NCBI GenBank assembly: GCA_028683385.1
Contig: JAQUIJ010000003.1
Span: 186,001 to 250,000, forward strand
Length of the DNA: 64,000 nt
Direction of reading: 5' to 3'
Source: Prolixibacteraceae bacterium
GTDB lineage: Bacteria > Bacteroidota > Bacteroidia > Bacteroidales > Prolixibacteraceae
Part shown: positions 1 through 9,052 of the stretch, in pieces
How the letters are laid out: each line of letters begins with the position of its first letter
How positions within the stretch are numbered: the first letter of the stretch is position 1
Notes under the pieces: generated by a model
Seen by the model: the letters and a program-made list of their open reading frames with translations, nothing else
What the model was told of the DNA's origin: nothing
The model's database searches: none
Position numbers and translations under genes: made by a program

Positions 1-338
1 AAACTCTCTCGACAGGTGGACCATTTACTGTTTTTGCTCCAACCAATGCCGCTTTTGAATCACTCCTGACCGAATTAAAAGTTTCAAGTATCGATGCTCT
101 TTCAGATGAAACAGTTAAAAATGTATTGTTATATCATGTGGTGAATGGCAGGATCTTTTCGAGTGATTTGAAGTCTGGTTCTGTAAACACTCTGAATGGC
201 ACATTTAATGTGAATTTATCTGATTTAAAAATAACTGATGCAAATATGCGTGAAGCTGCTCTTGTGCCTTCACTGCTTAATATACAAGCTACTAACGGTG
301 TTATTCATGTAATCGATCGGGTTATTCTGCCTAAATAA
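1..338 (+). CDS. Fasciclin (FAS1) domain protein, 5' truncated
   Basis: This is the C-terminal part of a FAS1 domain protein; the frame is open from base 3 and the start lies outside the window. The visible stretch contains the typical FAS1 H1 box (TVFAPTNAAF at the left edge) and the YHVV and ATNGVIHVIDRVILP pattern of the H2 end. FAS1 domains mediate adhesion or ligand binding at the cell surface, and in Bacteroidota they are usually exported. The protein ends right after the domain. A hairpin terminator follows about 20 bases downstream. Export cannot be checked because the N-terminus is missing. Confidence 0.85.
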   Translation, partial: TLSTGGPFTVFAPTNAAFESLLTELKVSSIDALSDETVKNVLLYHVVNGRIFSSDLKSGSVNTLNGTFNVNLSDLKITDANMREAALVPSLLNIQATNGVIHVIDRVILPK

Positions 339-358
339 TGCACTTAAAAAAATAAAGT

Positions 359-393
359 AAAAAAGGGAGCACTGATTGGTGTTCCCTTTTTTG
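359..393. terminator. Bidirectional hairpin terminator
   Basis: Arms 361-372 and 379-390 pair over 12 bp with one G-U, around a 6-base loop. The hairpin is flanked by A-rich and T-rich tracts, so it can end transcription of both convergent genes (FAS1 protein on plus, coiled-coil protein on minus). Confidence 0.75.
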
Positions 394-409
394 ATATCTA
401 AGAATTCAG

Positions 410-1327
410 TTACCGTTTCATCAGAAACTTGGCGGTTCCAATGTTGTTCCCATCGGCAAACACATCTACGGTATATTCGCCCGGTAAAAATTCCTGACCT
501 TTGTTGTCCCAGAAAATATTGACAGGAAGCGCGTTTCCTTCGTAGGTTACTTCTCGTTTAGCTGAATACGGAATTTTCAGGTCTTCAAACTGAAACAAAT
601 CGCTGGCCGATTCCTGAAACAATACCTGATTGGGTTTTTGTATCCGAACGTATATCATTTTGTTTCCGCGGGGTGCGGTTACGTTTTTGCTCAACACAAA
701 ACTTACTTTAATCTGTTCGGCACGGCGGGCACTTTCGGCATCTTTCCCACGCGAATTAATTCCAACGGCAGTCAATTCGGTGGCTTCCAGCAATTGGGCT
801 TCTTTTACTTTTTCCTGAAGGTGCTGTTTTTCTTTTTCGAGCTGCTGGTTTTTTGTTTCAGACTGCGCAAAATTTTCTTTTACCTGGGCATTTTCAGCCA
901 TCAGCATTTCATTTCTCCGGTTCAGCGAATCAACCTGAATGATGTAGTTCTTCATGATGTTCCGCATGGTGGTAACTTGCAGACGATATTGCTCGATTTG
1001 CCCGTAGCTTACTTTTTTAATTTGCTCAACTTCCTGAAGTAAATCCTTCACTTTGGTTTGAGCGCCTGACAATTCTGTTTGAAGAGTTTCATTGTTCGTA
1101 TGAATCGAATCGTAGTTCACCATCATGGTACTCAATTCGCTTTGAATCGAGGCCTTTTCCAAATTTAATGCCGCCAGAATCTTTTTGTTCTCGTTATGCT
1201 GAGAAACGAAAACCGAAATTACAACGATCAGCAAAACTGATAATATGATGATGATCAGATTGTTTCTTCTTTCTTTATCGGTTTCGCCTAACGAAAACTT
1301 TTTCTTTTTTATGCCAAATTCATCCAT
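410..1327 (-). CDS. Membrane-anchored coiled-coil protein, function unknown
   Basis: The 305-residue protein has a short charged N-terminus, one membrane segment (about residues 24-43) and a long coiled coil (about 45-180) rich in Glu, Gln and Lys. It ends in a small globular, probably beta-rich domain with aromatic residues (about 200-305). The topology suggests a cytoplasmic N-terminus with the coiled coil and C-terminal domain in the periplasm. I do not recognise a named family. It shares the minus strand with the next upstream genes but is about 190 bases from them, so it may have its own promoter. It is probably an envelope structural or scaffolding protein. Confidence 0.75.
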   Translation of the reverse strand: MDEFGIKKKKFSLGETDKERRNNLIIIILSVLLIVVISVFVSQHNENKKILAALNLEKASIQSELSTMMVNYDSIHTNNETLQTELSGAQTKVKDLLQEVEQIKKVSYGQIEQYRLQVTTMRNIMKNYIIQVDSLNRRNEMLMAENAQVKENFAQSETKNQQLEKEKQHLQEKVKEAQLLEATELTAVGINSRGKDAESARRAEQIKVSFVLSKNVTAPRGNKMIYVRIQKPNQVLFQESASDLFQFEDLKIPYSAKREVTYEGNALPVNIFWDNKGQEFLPGEYTVDVFADGNNIGTAKFLMKR

Positions 1328-1520
1328 CCTGATTGAGTTTTGGTGTTGTTTTTAAGGAAGCCAAAAATAACAAATTTAAGGCCAATCCTGAAGGTTTTTG
1401 ATCAAAAGGTTCGATGTTTCAATTTCTAATCAATTCTTTGAGTTGCTTTTAAATGAAATTCCCTGAAACATCGGGATAAGATATTTCAGGGAATTGGGAT
1501 TTAAATTTCGACATCGAAAG

Positions 1521-1814
1521 CTAAGCATCCGGATTGATTAGCTTGCCTAATTTTACATAGCTTTCCTCAACGGTATCAATCAACTCTTTTGCGATGTTGT
1601 CGAAATAGCTTTTTACCGATTGTTTAACATCCTTGCTTTCAGGATGATTAACTTGATAGCGCAGCGAATTTCTTAGAGTCAGTGTTTCCTGAACAATCTG
1701 AAGAACAGCTTCATCATCGGGTTTTTGCTGTAGGTTGTTAAACGTAAAACAGTCGAGTATCAGGTCAGATACTACATAATCAATCTCTTTTTTTAATCGT
1801 TGTCTGCTTGCCAT
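1521..1814 (-). CDS. Small conserved-type protein, function unknown
   Basis: A 97-residue, mostly helical, acidic protein without signal peptide, membrane segment or cysteine-rich motif. The gene starts three bases after the stop of the DUF3108 gene on the same strand, so the two are almost certainly co-transcribed. The family is not recognised. The short helical design would fit a small cytoplasmic accessory protein, but no function is assigned. Confidence 0.7.
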   Translation of the reverse strand: MASRQRLKKEIDYVVSDLILDCFTFNNLQQKPDDEAVLQIVQETLTLRNSLRYQVNHPESKDVKQSVKSYFDNIAKELIDTVEESYVKLGKLINPDA

Positions 1815-1817
1815 AGT

Positions 1818-2714
1818 TTATTTTATTTGTGACGTAAGTGGATATTTCATTGACTTGGGTTCAAGTAAAAGCGCTCTGACCGAACCCACTAAAACTTCGG
1901 TCTCAACCTGTACCGGAAGGTGGTTTTTGTCATCAGTAAACCAAATTTTCATGTATTCACCTTCACGAAAAAAATCGCCTTGCAGTAAATATACTGAAAC
2001 TTTGTGACAACGGTACTCTTTCCCGTTCCGTGTTTTTACATTCTCTTTGCCAAGATACCTGAAAAACAAATCGGCTACCTGCCTATCGATTAACATCCGG
2101 TATGGAACTTTCTGGCCAACAAACAGTTTGTTAAAATCAAATTTCCTGAAGTTGTAAGCTGTTGCAAGCAAATCATAAGTATTGTCGAGAGCAGGTAAAC
2201 TGGCCCGGTAAACCGGCTTATTATCCTGCTTAATTTCCGTTTCAATCTTTCCTGAAGCAGAATCGAACCAATACCGATGGACAGAACTTTCTTTTGCATG
2301 GTTCATTATCCGGCTTGAATAGATTGGCTTGAAGGTGCTGTAGTTACTGTATGTTTCGAATGTGTCGCGTACACAATAGAGCAAATCGTAAGCTTTTAAC
2401 GATTTGCCAACGGCCTTTAAATGCCAGGCTTGCTGTTGTTTGTATTTCAAGGTGTCGGCTCTGAATTCAACATCGCCACTCTGAACCCAGATGAATTGCC
2501 AGTTGTAGTATGCTCCGTAGCGGGCATATTCACCACTTTTGAACGGGTATTCAATGCTCTGCCCTGAAGCTGGAAGACTAGAAATGAGTACGAAGAATAA
2601 GCCAAGGAAGAACCCAAATCTACCGGTTAGGATTCTCTTCTGATTCGATTTTTTTCCCGTTCTTTTTTTCCTGCTCTTTTTTTCGGGCTTTTTCTTTTTC
2701 AAGTTCTTCGTCAA
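1818..2714 (-). CDS. DUF3108-like exported protein
   Basis: The predicted protein has a signal peptide (hydrophobic GFFLGLFFVLISSLPASG) followed by a beta-rich domain. The pattern YPFKSGEYARYG near the start and KIWFTDDKNHLPVQVE near the end is typical of DUF3108 proteins, thought to be periplasmic or outer-membrane associated. The only ATG gives an N-terminus with about 30 very basic residues before the hydrophobic core. That region overlaps the end of the preceding gene by 95 bases in another frame. A non-ATG start closer to the hydrophobic core is possible, so the start is uncertain. It is likely translated together with the Ig-like lipoprotein and the 97-residue protein. Confidence 0.75.
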   Translation of the reverse strand: MTKNLKKKKPEKKSRKKRTGKKSNQKRILTGRFGFFLGLFFVLISSLPASGQSIEYPFKSGEYARYGAYYNWQFIWVQSGDVEFRADTLKYKQQQAWHLKAVGKSLKAYDLLYCVRDTFETYSNYSTFKPIYSSRIMNHAKESSVHRYWFDSASGKIETEIKQDNKPVYRASLPALDNTYDLLATAYNFRKFDFNKLFVGQKVPYRMLIDRQVADLFFRYLGKENVKTRNGKEYRCHKVSVYLLQGDFFREGEYMKIWFTDDKNHLPVQVETEVLVGSVRALLLEPKSMKYPLTSQIK

Positions 2715-4515
2715 TCAGTTCTTTTTTATAATCGGGTTTGTATTTAATATCCCAGGTTTCCTTGTATTCAAAGTTTGAACGGACTTTGATGATTTTTGGA
2801 TAGTAAACAACCTCCTCGGGTTGAATCCCATCTGCCAGATATCCGGTATCCCATTTGCCATTTTTATTCTTATCCAGAATGATCTTTATCTTATACTTTT
2901 CTGGTTTCAGATACGGGAATTCAATTTTACCATCTTCCAGTATCTGAATTTTCTGAAGCACTTTTTCATCCTTGTCGTTTCCTAAAAGTTGAACAATTGC
3001 CGGGGTTGAAAGTCCCGAGATAGTCAGGATAATCTTTCCGTAATAGTCTTCTTTTTGTGTCTTGAATTTCTGGTTGATTTTGTTGCTCGGGTAGCCATAA
3101 ATGTTATATGCTGCAGCCGAATCGACCTGAAAAAGATAGTTGGTATTCGGATCCCAATGATGTTCGATGTAGAACTTACGGACTGAATTGGTGTCCTTTT
3201 TAACTACAATCGGAATCTGTGTCCTTACTGTATCTTCAAACGAATATAGTCTGACTTTTGTTGTGTCAAAAGAACTTAGTGGCTCGGGTGCTTCAATCCG
3301 TATTGGTCTATAGATGTCGTGAGCTGAGGTGTTGATATTGTTCCCCAAATTGATGGTTGGTACAGGTGGAATCTCATTCTTTTTTCGCTTGACCTTCGGC
3401 GTTTTCGGAGCGGCGTAAATCATTTCAACGGTGTCGCGCCTGATTACAAGTTGGTTCAGCGAATCTAAAACCTGATATTTTAATTCGAATTTAAGCGAAT
3501 CACTCTTGCTGAAAACCGTGTCAGTTAACCATACGGTGATTGAGTCCCGTTTCAGGTTCGATTCGATGTACGACCAGTCTTTGGTAGGCGTAGGTTTGAG
3601 TAAATTAATTTTGAATGAATCGCTCAGTGATTCAGAAAAATAGAAATCGCATTTGTTCCCCTGGTTCCGTTTATACGAGTCGAGGTACTGATCAAATTTC
3701 ACTTCTTCGAACATCATCAGGTACTGCGGAGTGGGCAGATAATCAACATGTCCGGAGACCAGGAGCGTATCAGTCCCTTGTATAACGGTGTCGGTTCGGG
3801 CAACATATTTGGCCAATGGAACAATAAGCGAATCGGCAAATGCGATTAATTCGGCATGTGAATTATAAGTCCGGCTGTTGTCGGCATCGGTAAGTGCGTA
3901 AAGCCGATAACTACCAGAAGCCAAATTATCAATCATGAATAATCCATTTTTATCCGTCGTTCCAATGTAATCAGGTATGCTATCTATAAATGCGGTATAT
4001 TCTTTTTGTCGATGAAGTAAAACCAATGCTTTCTCAACCGGTTCCTGAGTGAAGGCATTTTTTACGTATCCGGCAACTTTTAAACTGTCATATCGTTGCC
4101 CTGTGGCGAACGAAAAGCGAAAATCCTTGATTGGGTTTTTCTCGTTGTTATCAGCTACTGCATCTTTAAAATCAAGCGAATAGGTTGTTTCTTTTTTCAA
4201 TGGTTCCGTAAATTCAACGATAAGGGTTTTCCCCTTCATCTTGATTTGCGGTTTCTTTTTCATGGGCGGCGAAATAACAAGCTTCTCCGAGATATCGTCA
4301 GAATTGATGTATTCGTCGAACGTTAAGCGAACATCATTGCCTTTATAGTTCGTCCCACGTAATCCCGGAATTGTTTTCACAACAACAGGAGGGATGCTGT
4401 CTTTTGGGCCACCAGATGGACTTCCAATGTTAGCACACGAAGTGTAAAATATCAGGTAGAAAAGTGAGACGCCAAATAAAAGAGGTACAATGCTTTTCAG
4501 TTTGAAATAGCTCAT
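2620..4515 (-). CDS. Ig-like (Big_5/SbsA type) domain lipoprotein
   Basis: A large exported lipoprotein. I chose the ATG at 4515 because it places a normal signal peptide before a lipobox (FYTSC). The upstream ATG at 4578 would add 21 polar residues. After the Cys comes a Gly/Ser/Pro linker and then an SbsA-type Ig-like domain (PPVVVKTIPG, VRLTFDEYI, TYSLDFKDAVADNNE, FRFSFATG). A carboxypeptidase-regulatory-like module, further beta domains and a strongly charged Lys/Glu-rich tail follow. Such proteins are common surface or periplasmic lipoproteins of Bacteroidota with no known activity. Its 3' end overlaps the DUF3108 gene, indicating one operon. Confidence 0.8.
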   Translation of the reverse strand: MSYFKLKSIVPLLFGVSLFYLIFYTSCANIGSPSGGPKDSIPPVVVKTIPGLRGTNYKGNDVRLTFDEYINSDDISEKLVISPPMKKKPQIKMKGKTLIVEFTEPLKKETTYSLDFKDAVADNNEKNPIKDFRFSFATGQRYDSLKVAGYVKNAFTQEPVEKALVLLHRQKEYTAFIDSIPDYIGTTDKNGLFMIDNLASGSYRLYALTDADNSRTYNSHAELIAFADSLIVPLAKYVARTDTVIQGTDTLLVSGHVDYLPTPQYLMMFEEVKFDQYLDSYKRNQGNKCDFYFSESLSDSFKINLLKPTPTKDWSYIESNLKRDSITVWLTDTVFSKSDSLKFELKYQVLDSLNQLVIRRDTVEMIYAAPKTPKVKRKKNEIPPVPTINLGNNINTSAHDIYRPIRIEAPEPLSSFDTTKVRLYSFEDTVRTQIPIVVKKDTNSVRKFYIEHHWDPNTNYLFQVDSAAAYNIYGYPSNKINQKFKTQKEDYYGKIILTISGLSTPAIVQLLGNDKDEKVLQKIQILEDGKIEFPYLKPEKYKIKIILDKNKNGKWDTGYLADGIQPEEVVYYPKIIKVRSNFEYKETWDIKYKPDYKKELIDEELEKEKARKKEQEKKNGKKIESEENPNR

Positions 4516-4721
4516 TCGAATTGGATAGGATGAAATCTGTTGCAGATTATCGTTTGTGTCAAAACCAGTTTGCTTCATAGTTGTATATTCCGTACAAACT
4601 TACAAATTCCTGAAAACATTGGGTAACATACACTGTTAATTTATGTTTGAGCTTCAAGGAGCGAAGTTTTATTCAAATGGAATGGATTTCGATCCGAAAG
4701 ATAATTTATCGAAAAAACAAA

Positions 4722-4745
4722 GGAGAGTCAATCGATTGACTCTCC
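4722..4745 (-). terminator. Rho-independent terminator of the OmpA lipoprotein gene
   Basis: A 24-base perfect palindrome (GGAGAGTCAATC and its complement) lies 26 bases past the stop. On the minus strand it is followed by a T-rich run (tttgtttttt). Confidence 0.8.
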
Positions 4746-4771
4746 CCAATATTCATTGCGAATGGAAATTT

Positions 4772-5464
4772 TTATTTCAGTGTTCCTTGCTGTGCCTGAT
4801 CGATCATTTCTTTGTTTGCTGTGATGTAAATCTCAACACGACGGTTTTGAGCCCTTCCGGCTTCGGTAGCGTTATCGGCAACTGGTTCGTCAAAAGCTTT
4901 TCCTTCGGTTGTCATACGTTCTTTCTGTATTCCATTGGTATTCAGAAAACTTGAAACTGAAGCAGCCCGATCATTCGATAATTTAAGATTCAGATCGCGT
5001 GAACCTTTATTATCGGTATGTCCATAAATCGTTATATCTGTTTCAGGAGTTTCTTTTAATGAGGCAGCAAACTTTAAAAGCGCTGCTTTTGACGAAGCAT
5101 TTAAATCACTTTTCCCGGTGGTGAATAAAATACCACTGTCAAAAGTAACTTTGATAGCCTGTAAGTTATTTACGTCAGTAACTGTTTCAACTTTTGCGCC
5201 TTCAATTTTCTCAAGTTCGGCTTTCTGTTTATCCATTTTTTTACCGATCAATACACCTGTGCCAGCGCCAACGGCACCACCAACGGCAGCACCAATAGCA
5301 GCACCTTTCCCATGACCCACTAATGCACCAATTCCTGCACCTAAAAGGGCTCCACCTGCTCCCCCAATTACACCTCCTTTGGTCGAATTTTTGGTCGTTG
5401 AGCAACTGCTTAAAAGAATTGTACTACATAAAACCAATGCTGTTAATACTTTAAAACTTTTCAT
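4772..5464 (-). CDS. OmpA-family lipoprotein with glycine zipper (YiaD-like)
   Basis: The N-terminus is a lipoprotein signal with lipobox LLSSC (Cys21). Residues about 30-75 form a glycine-zipper segment with repeated GxxxG spacing. Residues about 105-215 are an OmpA C-terminal peptidoglycan-binding domain (TIYGHTDNKGSRDLN, LSNDRA, NRRVEI). The predicted role is an outer-membrane lipoprotein that holds the envelope to peptidoglycan. It is monocistronic: a clear terminator follows it, and about 350 bases of non-coding sequence precede it. Family assignment is firm; the specific role is inferred. Confidence 0.9.
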   Translation of the reverse strand: MKSFKVLTALVLCSTILLSSCSTTKNSTKGGVIGGAGGALLGAGIGALVGHGKGAAIGAAVGGAVGAGTGVLIGKKMDKQKAELEKIEGAKVETVTDVNNLQAIKVTFDSGILFTTGKSDLNASSKAALLKFAASLKETPETDITIYGHTDNKGSRDLNLKLSNDRAASVSSFLNTNGIQKERMTTEGKAFDEPVADNATEAGRAQNRRVEIYITANKEMIDQAQQGTLK

Positions 5465-5812
5465 TTTCTGTAATTTGAATTAATTGTTTTTGTTATTTAA
5501 TGAATTCTGTAATCTTAATTTGACCCCAGATTGTTTCAGAAATACGGGTTTAACCGTTCACCGTCAATTCTACTATCTAGAACAACTAATGTGAAAGTTG
5601 GTTTTTAATAAATTAAGTTTAGGTCACAAAAATGAATGAAGATTTCTTCTGTTTTGTCCAAAAGAGAAGTCAGGTTAAATTTGACCTGCAAAAATAAGGT
5701 GTTTTTATGTAAAAAACGAAATTATCTTGACTTGTTGACCCAATTTACCAAAAATATAATCCGGTAAATTTTGGAAATACGAGTTAAGAAAAGAGGTAAA
5801 TTCTTAAGAAGC
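5465..5812. other. Non-coding interval
   Basis: AT-rich spacer between the TetR gene and the OmpA lipoprotein gene. It presumably holds the OmpA lipoprotein promoter on the minus strand. I see only a weak 5-bp inverted repeat (CAGGT/ACCTG near 5673-5690), no convincing promoter box and no RNA structure. Confidence 0.4.
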
Positions 5813-6418
5813 TTAACGTTTCATAACACCATAGCACAGAATCTTCACAATGTTGTCGACGCTTTGTTCCAGGTTAACCTTGCTGTAGTCGCCAGCAGCC
5901 AGAGGCATTTCCAGCCCTTTGATAGCTGTAGTAATACCGATAGCGGCAAGTGTCAGATCATAAACTTCAAAAATGTTTTTGCGAACACCTTCGATGAGGA
6001 TTCTTTTAATCATCCTGATTTCTTCCTGCTGATGGCGATGTTTAATGTTTTCGATAAACTCGATGGCAGTTACATCGTTCTCGAGCGCGTTGTAGAAATT
6101 AGCCATTCCGCGGAATGTGGTTAACTTGGTAAGAATATAATCTCTAAGTTTATCAACCGGATCGGTATTTCGGTTTACAACGATTTCGAGTTCCTTACGC
6201 AAAATATCAACTTCCTTTTGAATTACTTCCTGAAAAAGATCTTCTTTACTTGTGAAATAATAATAAAGCGAGCTTTTCCCTTTACGCACAGCATTGGCGA
6301 TATCGTCGAGTGTTGTTTTTTTGTATCCGTATTTGCTGAATATTTCCTGGGCAATTTTCAGGATGCTTTCGCGGTTCGCATCTTTTTTGTTTGTCCCACT
6401 TTCAAGGTTCATCGCCAT
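5813..6418 (-). CDS. TetR/AcrR family transcriptional regulator
   Basis: A 201-residue protein with an N-terminal TetR helix-turn-helix (about residues 17-63: ILKIAQEIFSKYGYKKTTLDDIA, then KSSLYYYFTSKEDLF) and an all-helical C-terminal ligand domain. Nothing here identifies the ligand. The gene lies about 100 bases downstream of RNase R on the same strand. I found no clear palindromic operator next to it, so its targets cannot be named. Confidence 0.9.
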   Translation of the reverse strand: MAMNLESGTNKKDANRESILKIAQEIFSKYGYKKTTLDDIANAVRKGKSSLYYYFTSKEDLFQEVIQKEVDILRKELEIVVNRNTDPVDKLRDYILTKLTTFRGMANFYNALENDVTAIEFIENIKHRHQQEEIRMIKRILIEGVRKNIFEVYDLTLAAIGITTAIKGLEMPLAAGDYSKVNLEQSVDNIVKILCYGVMKR

Positions 6419-6517
6419 AACTAAAGGATTAATTCAATCAGTTAACAAATATAAGTTTTATTTCAAGCCAGAAAAACGACTCAAATTATCACAAAGAAAG
6501 GCTACATTTTCTAATTT

Positions 6518-8728
6518 TTATAATCTTCGTCCCTTTTTTTTATTTTCAGGATGAAAAAATTGCTTTTTCGCTTCACTGTTTTTTTCTTTTGCTAACCTGA
6601 AATCGAGCTGTTTCTTCTCCAAATTTGCTCTTGCAATTTCAACCTGGACCACATCGCCCAACTGAAACTTGCGGTGAGCGTGGCGTCCAATCAGGCAATA
6701 GTTCTTTTCGTCGAAAATATAGAAATCGTCGTCGAGTGTACTTACCGAAACCATTCCTTCGCATTTATTCTCCAATTCAACATAGATTCCCCAATCGGTA
6801 ACTCCTGAAATGACTCCTGAAAATTCCTGTCCGATTTTATCCTGCATAAACTCAACTTGCTTGTACTTGATCGACGAGCGTTCTGCACTGGCTGCTCTGT
6901 TTTCCATGTCAGACGAGTGCTTGCACATGTCTTCGTATTTTTGTGCATTGGCTGTTTTTCCTCCTTCGAGATAGCGTTCGAGCAATCGATGTACCATCAC
7001 ATCGGGATAGCGCCGGATGGGTGAAGTGAAATGCGTATAATATTCGAATGAAAGTCCGTAGTGGCCAATGTTTCGGGTTGAATAAACGGCTTTGGCCATG
7101 GTGCGGATCGCCAGCGTTTCAATTACATTCTGCTCGTTTTTACCTTTCACGTTGGTCATCAACAGGTTCATCGATTTGGATATTTGCCCTGGAGTTCCCA
7201 ACTGCAAGATGTACCCAAATTTATGGATGAAATGATTGAAATTCATCAGCTTATCAGGGTCTGGTTTGTCGTGGATACGATAAACAAAAGTTTTGGCTGG
7301 TTTTTTATCGTCAGTTTTGCCAATGAATTCGGCAACCCGTTTGTTGGCCAGGAGCATAAATTCTTCGACCAACTGATTACTTTCTTTGGCTTCTTTGAAA
7401 TACACCGAAAGAGGTTTGCCGTTTTCGTCGATATCAAATTTGACCTCAACCCGTTCAAAGGCTATCGATCCGTGTTTGAATCGGGCCTCGCGCAGTTTAA
7501 TTGCCAGTCGGTTCATCGTAAGCACTTCGTCTTTAAGTTCGCCCTCTCCGCTTTCGATAATGGCCTGCGCATCTTCGTAGGCAAATCGTTTGTCGGAATG
7601 AATCACAGTTCGGCCAAACCATTGATGCTGAATTTCTGAATCATCATTCAATTGGAAAATAGCCGAAAAGCAGAGTTTATCTTCATTTGGGCGCAACGAA
7701 CAGACTCCATTCGATAATTTCTCCGGAAGCATAGGTACAACCCGATCGACCAAATAAACCGATGTGGCGCGTGAGTAGGCTTCTTCATCGAGGATTGTGC
7801 CGGGAGCTACATAATACGAAACATCGGCAATATGAACACCAATTTCCCAGAAGCCATTTTCGAGTTTTTGGATCGATAGCGCATCGTCAAAATCCTTGGC
7901 ATCTTTCGGGTCGATGGTAAACGTGGTTACTCCGCGCATATCGCGACGGCGTAGTATTTCTTCCTGCGGAATTTCGTCAGGTATTTTTTCGGCGGCTTTC
8001 AGTACGTTTTCGGGGAATCGCAAAGGCAAGTCATATTCAGCCAGAATAGCGTGCATTTCGGTATTGTTGTCGCCAACATTACCCAGCACTTCAATAATTT
8101 CTCCAAACGGATTTTTGGCCCGGGCTGGCCATTCCGTGATTTTTGCAATTGCCTTTTGCCCGTCTTTGGCACCGTTCAGCTTTTCATTCGGGATAAATAA
8201 ATCGAACCCGGTTTTTCCGGTAGGAATAAAAAAAGCATAATTATTCGATTTGGAAATGGTCCCGACAAAAGTTGATTTGGCTCGCTCCACAATTTCAACG
8301 ACCTCGCCTTCAACCTGTTGTTTTTTTCGGATAGCGAATAATTGCACTTTAACTGTGTCGCCTTCCATGGCATGGTTCAGGTTTCGGTTCGACACCAAAA
8401 TTGGTTTGTCAAACTCTTCCGAAATAATGTAGGCATAGCCCTGAGGTTGTATCTCAACTTTTCCCAAAACGGCTCCACTGCGCGATTGAAGTTTGTATTT
8501 TCCACGCTGAACACTATGAAGATTCTTGGTTTCAGTCAGTTCTTCCAACACCACAAAAACCAGTTTGGTGATTTCCGGATCTTTAATTTTAAGAAGTTCA
8601 GCTATTTGTTTGTAGTTATAAGTTCGTTCCGGATTGTCAAGAAACAAGGTAAGGATAGCATTTTTAAGTTTTGGCTTGTTAAATGTTTCAACCAGTTTTT
8701 CTATTTTATGTTTTTTATTCTTTGCCAT
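6518..8728 (-). CDS. rnr: Ribonuclease R
   Basis: A 736-residue RNase R, a processive 3'-5' exoribonuclease that degrades structured RNA. Domain order is an N-terminal winged-helix region, cold-shock domains (GAVLGKVEIQPQGYAYI), the RNB catalytic domain with the acidic metal site (TIDPKDAKDFDDA) and a C-terminal S1 domain (GVISGVTDWGIYVELE), then a basic tail. I placed the start at the ATG at 8728 (MAKNKKHK). A longer reading from 8806 adds 26 residues that look unlike the family. The conserved Asp cluster is intact, so it should be active. Confidence 0.95.
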   Translation of the reverse strand: MAKNKKHKIEKLVETFNKPKLKNAILTLFLDNPERTYNYKQIAELLKIKDPEITKLVFVVLEELTETKNLHSVQRGKYKLQSRSGAVLGKVEIQPQGYAYIISEEFDKPILVSNRNLNHAMEGDTVKVQLFAIRKKQQVEGEVVEIVERAKSTFVGTISKSNNYAFFIPTGKTGFDLFIPNEKLNGAKDGQKAIAKITEWPARAKNPFGEIIEVLGNVGDNNTEMHAILAEYDLPLRFPENVLKAAEKIPDEIPQEEILRRRDMRGVTTFTIDPKDAKDFDDALSIQKLENGFWEIGVHIADVSYYVAPGTILDEEAYSRATSVYLVDRVVPMLPEKLSNGVCSLRPNEDKLCFSAIFQLNDDSEIQHQWFGRTVIHSDKRFAYEDAQAIIESGEGELKDEVLTMNRLAIKLREARFKHGSIAFERVEVKFDIDENGKPLSVYFKEAKESNQLVEEFMLLANKRVAEFIGKTDDKKPAKTFVYRIHDKPDPDKLMNFNHFIHKFGYILQLGTPGQISKSMNLLMTNVKGKNEQNVIETLAIRTMAKAVYSTRNIGHYGLSFEYYTHFTSPIRRYPDVMVHRLLERYLEGGKTANAQKYEDMCKHSSDMENRAASAERSSIKYKQVEFMQDKIGQEFSGVISGVTDWGIYVELENKCEGMVSVSTLDDDFYIFDEKNYCLIGRHAHRKFQLGDVVQVEIARANLEKKQLDFRLAKEKNSEAKKQFFHPENKKKGRRL

Positions 8729-8895
8729 TTTTGGGGTATTAAAATTCACATGTAAGGTAGCAAACATTTTTCGAAACATGGATTTAGATAGGCATCTATT
8801 TCCCAAGATGAAGTTAGATTTAACCTAATTAACAAAATTTCAGATTCTTTTCAGTTTGTTATTTCTTTTTGACATCGTTTCACATCATCGAGATG

Positions 8896-8903
8896 TATTT
8901 TTG
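8896..8903 (+). promoter_or_regulatory. Possible -7 promoter box
   Basis: TATTTTTG matches the Bacteroidota -7 consensus TAnnTTTG. A TTTG lies 24 bases upstream, longer than the usual 19-21. It would start a transcript near 8910, before the hairpin at 8951-8981. Confidence 0.35.
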
Positions 8904-8950
8904 TCTAAGATAAAAGCAGAACAAAAACAAGTGCAGAAAACAGAACATTG

Positions 8951-8990
8951 GCCGTGCAGACTGAATTTCAGTTTGTGCGGCTTTTATTTT
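8951..8990 (+). terminator. Terminator-like hairpin in the leader of the M1 peptidase gene
   Basis: Arms 8951-8964 and 8968-8981 pair over 14 bp with three G-U pairs around a 3-base loop. TTTTATTTT follows. It lies about 70 bases before the aminopeptidase start, so it could be an attenuator or the end of a short RNA starting near 8910. Confidence 0.5.
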
Positions 8991-9052
8991 AGAAGTTCTT
9001 AGTGCCTGAAGGTTATTTTGTACATTCGTTGACTGGTATCAATTTTTGTACG

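Noticed and set aside
359-393. Riboswitch
   Set aside because: The structure is a simple hairpin at the end of two convergent genes, which fits a terminator better.
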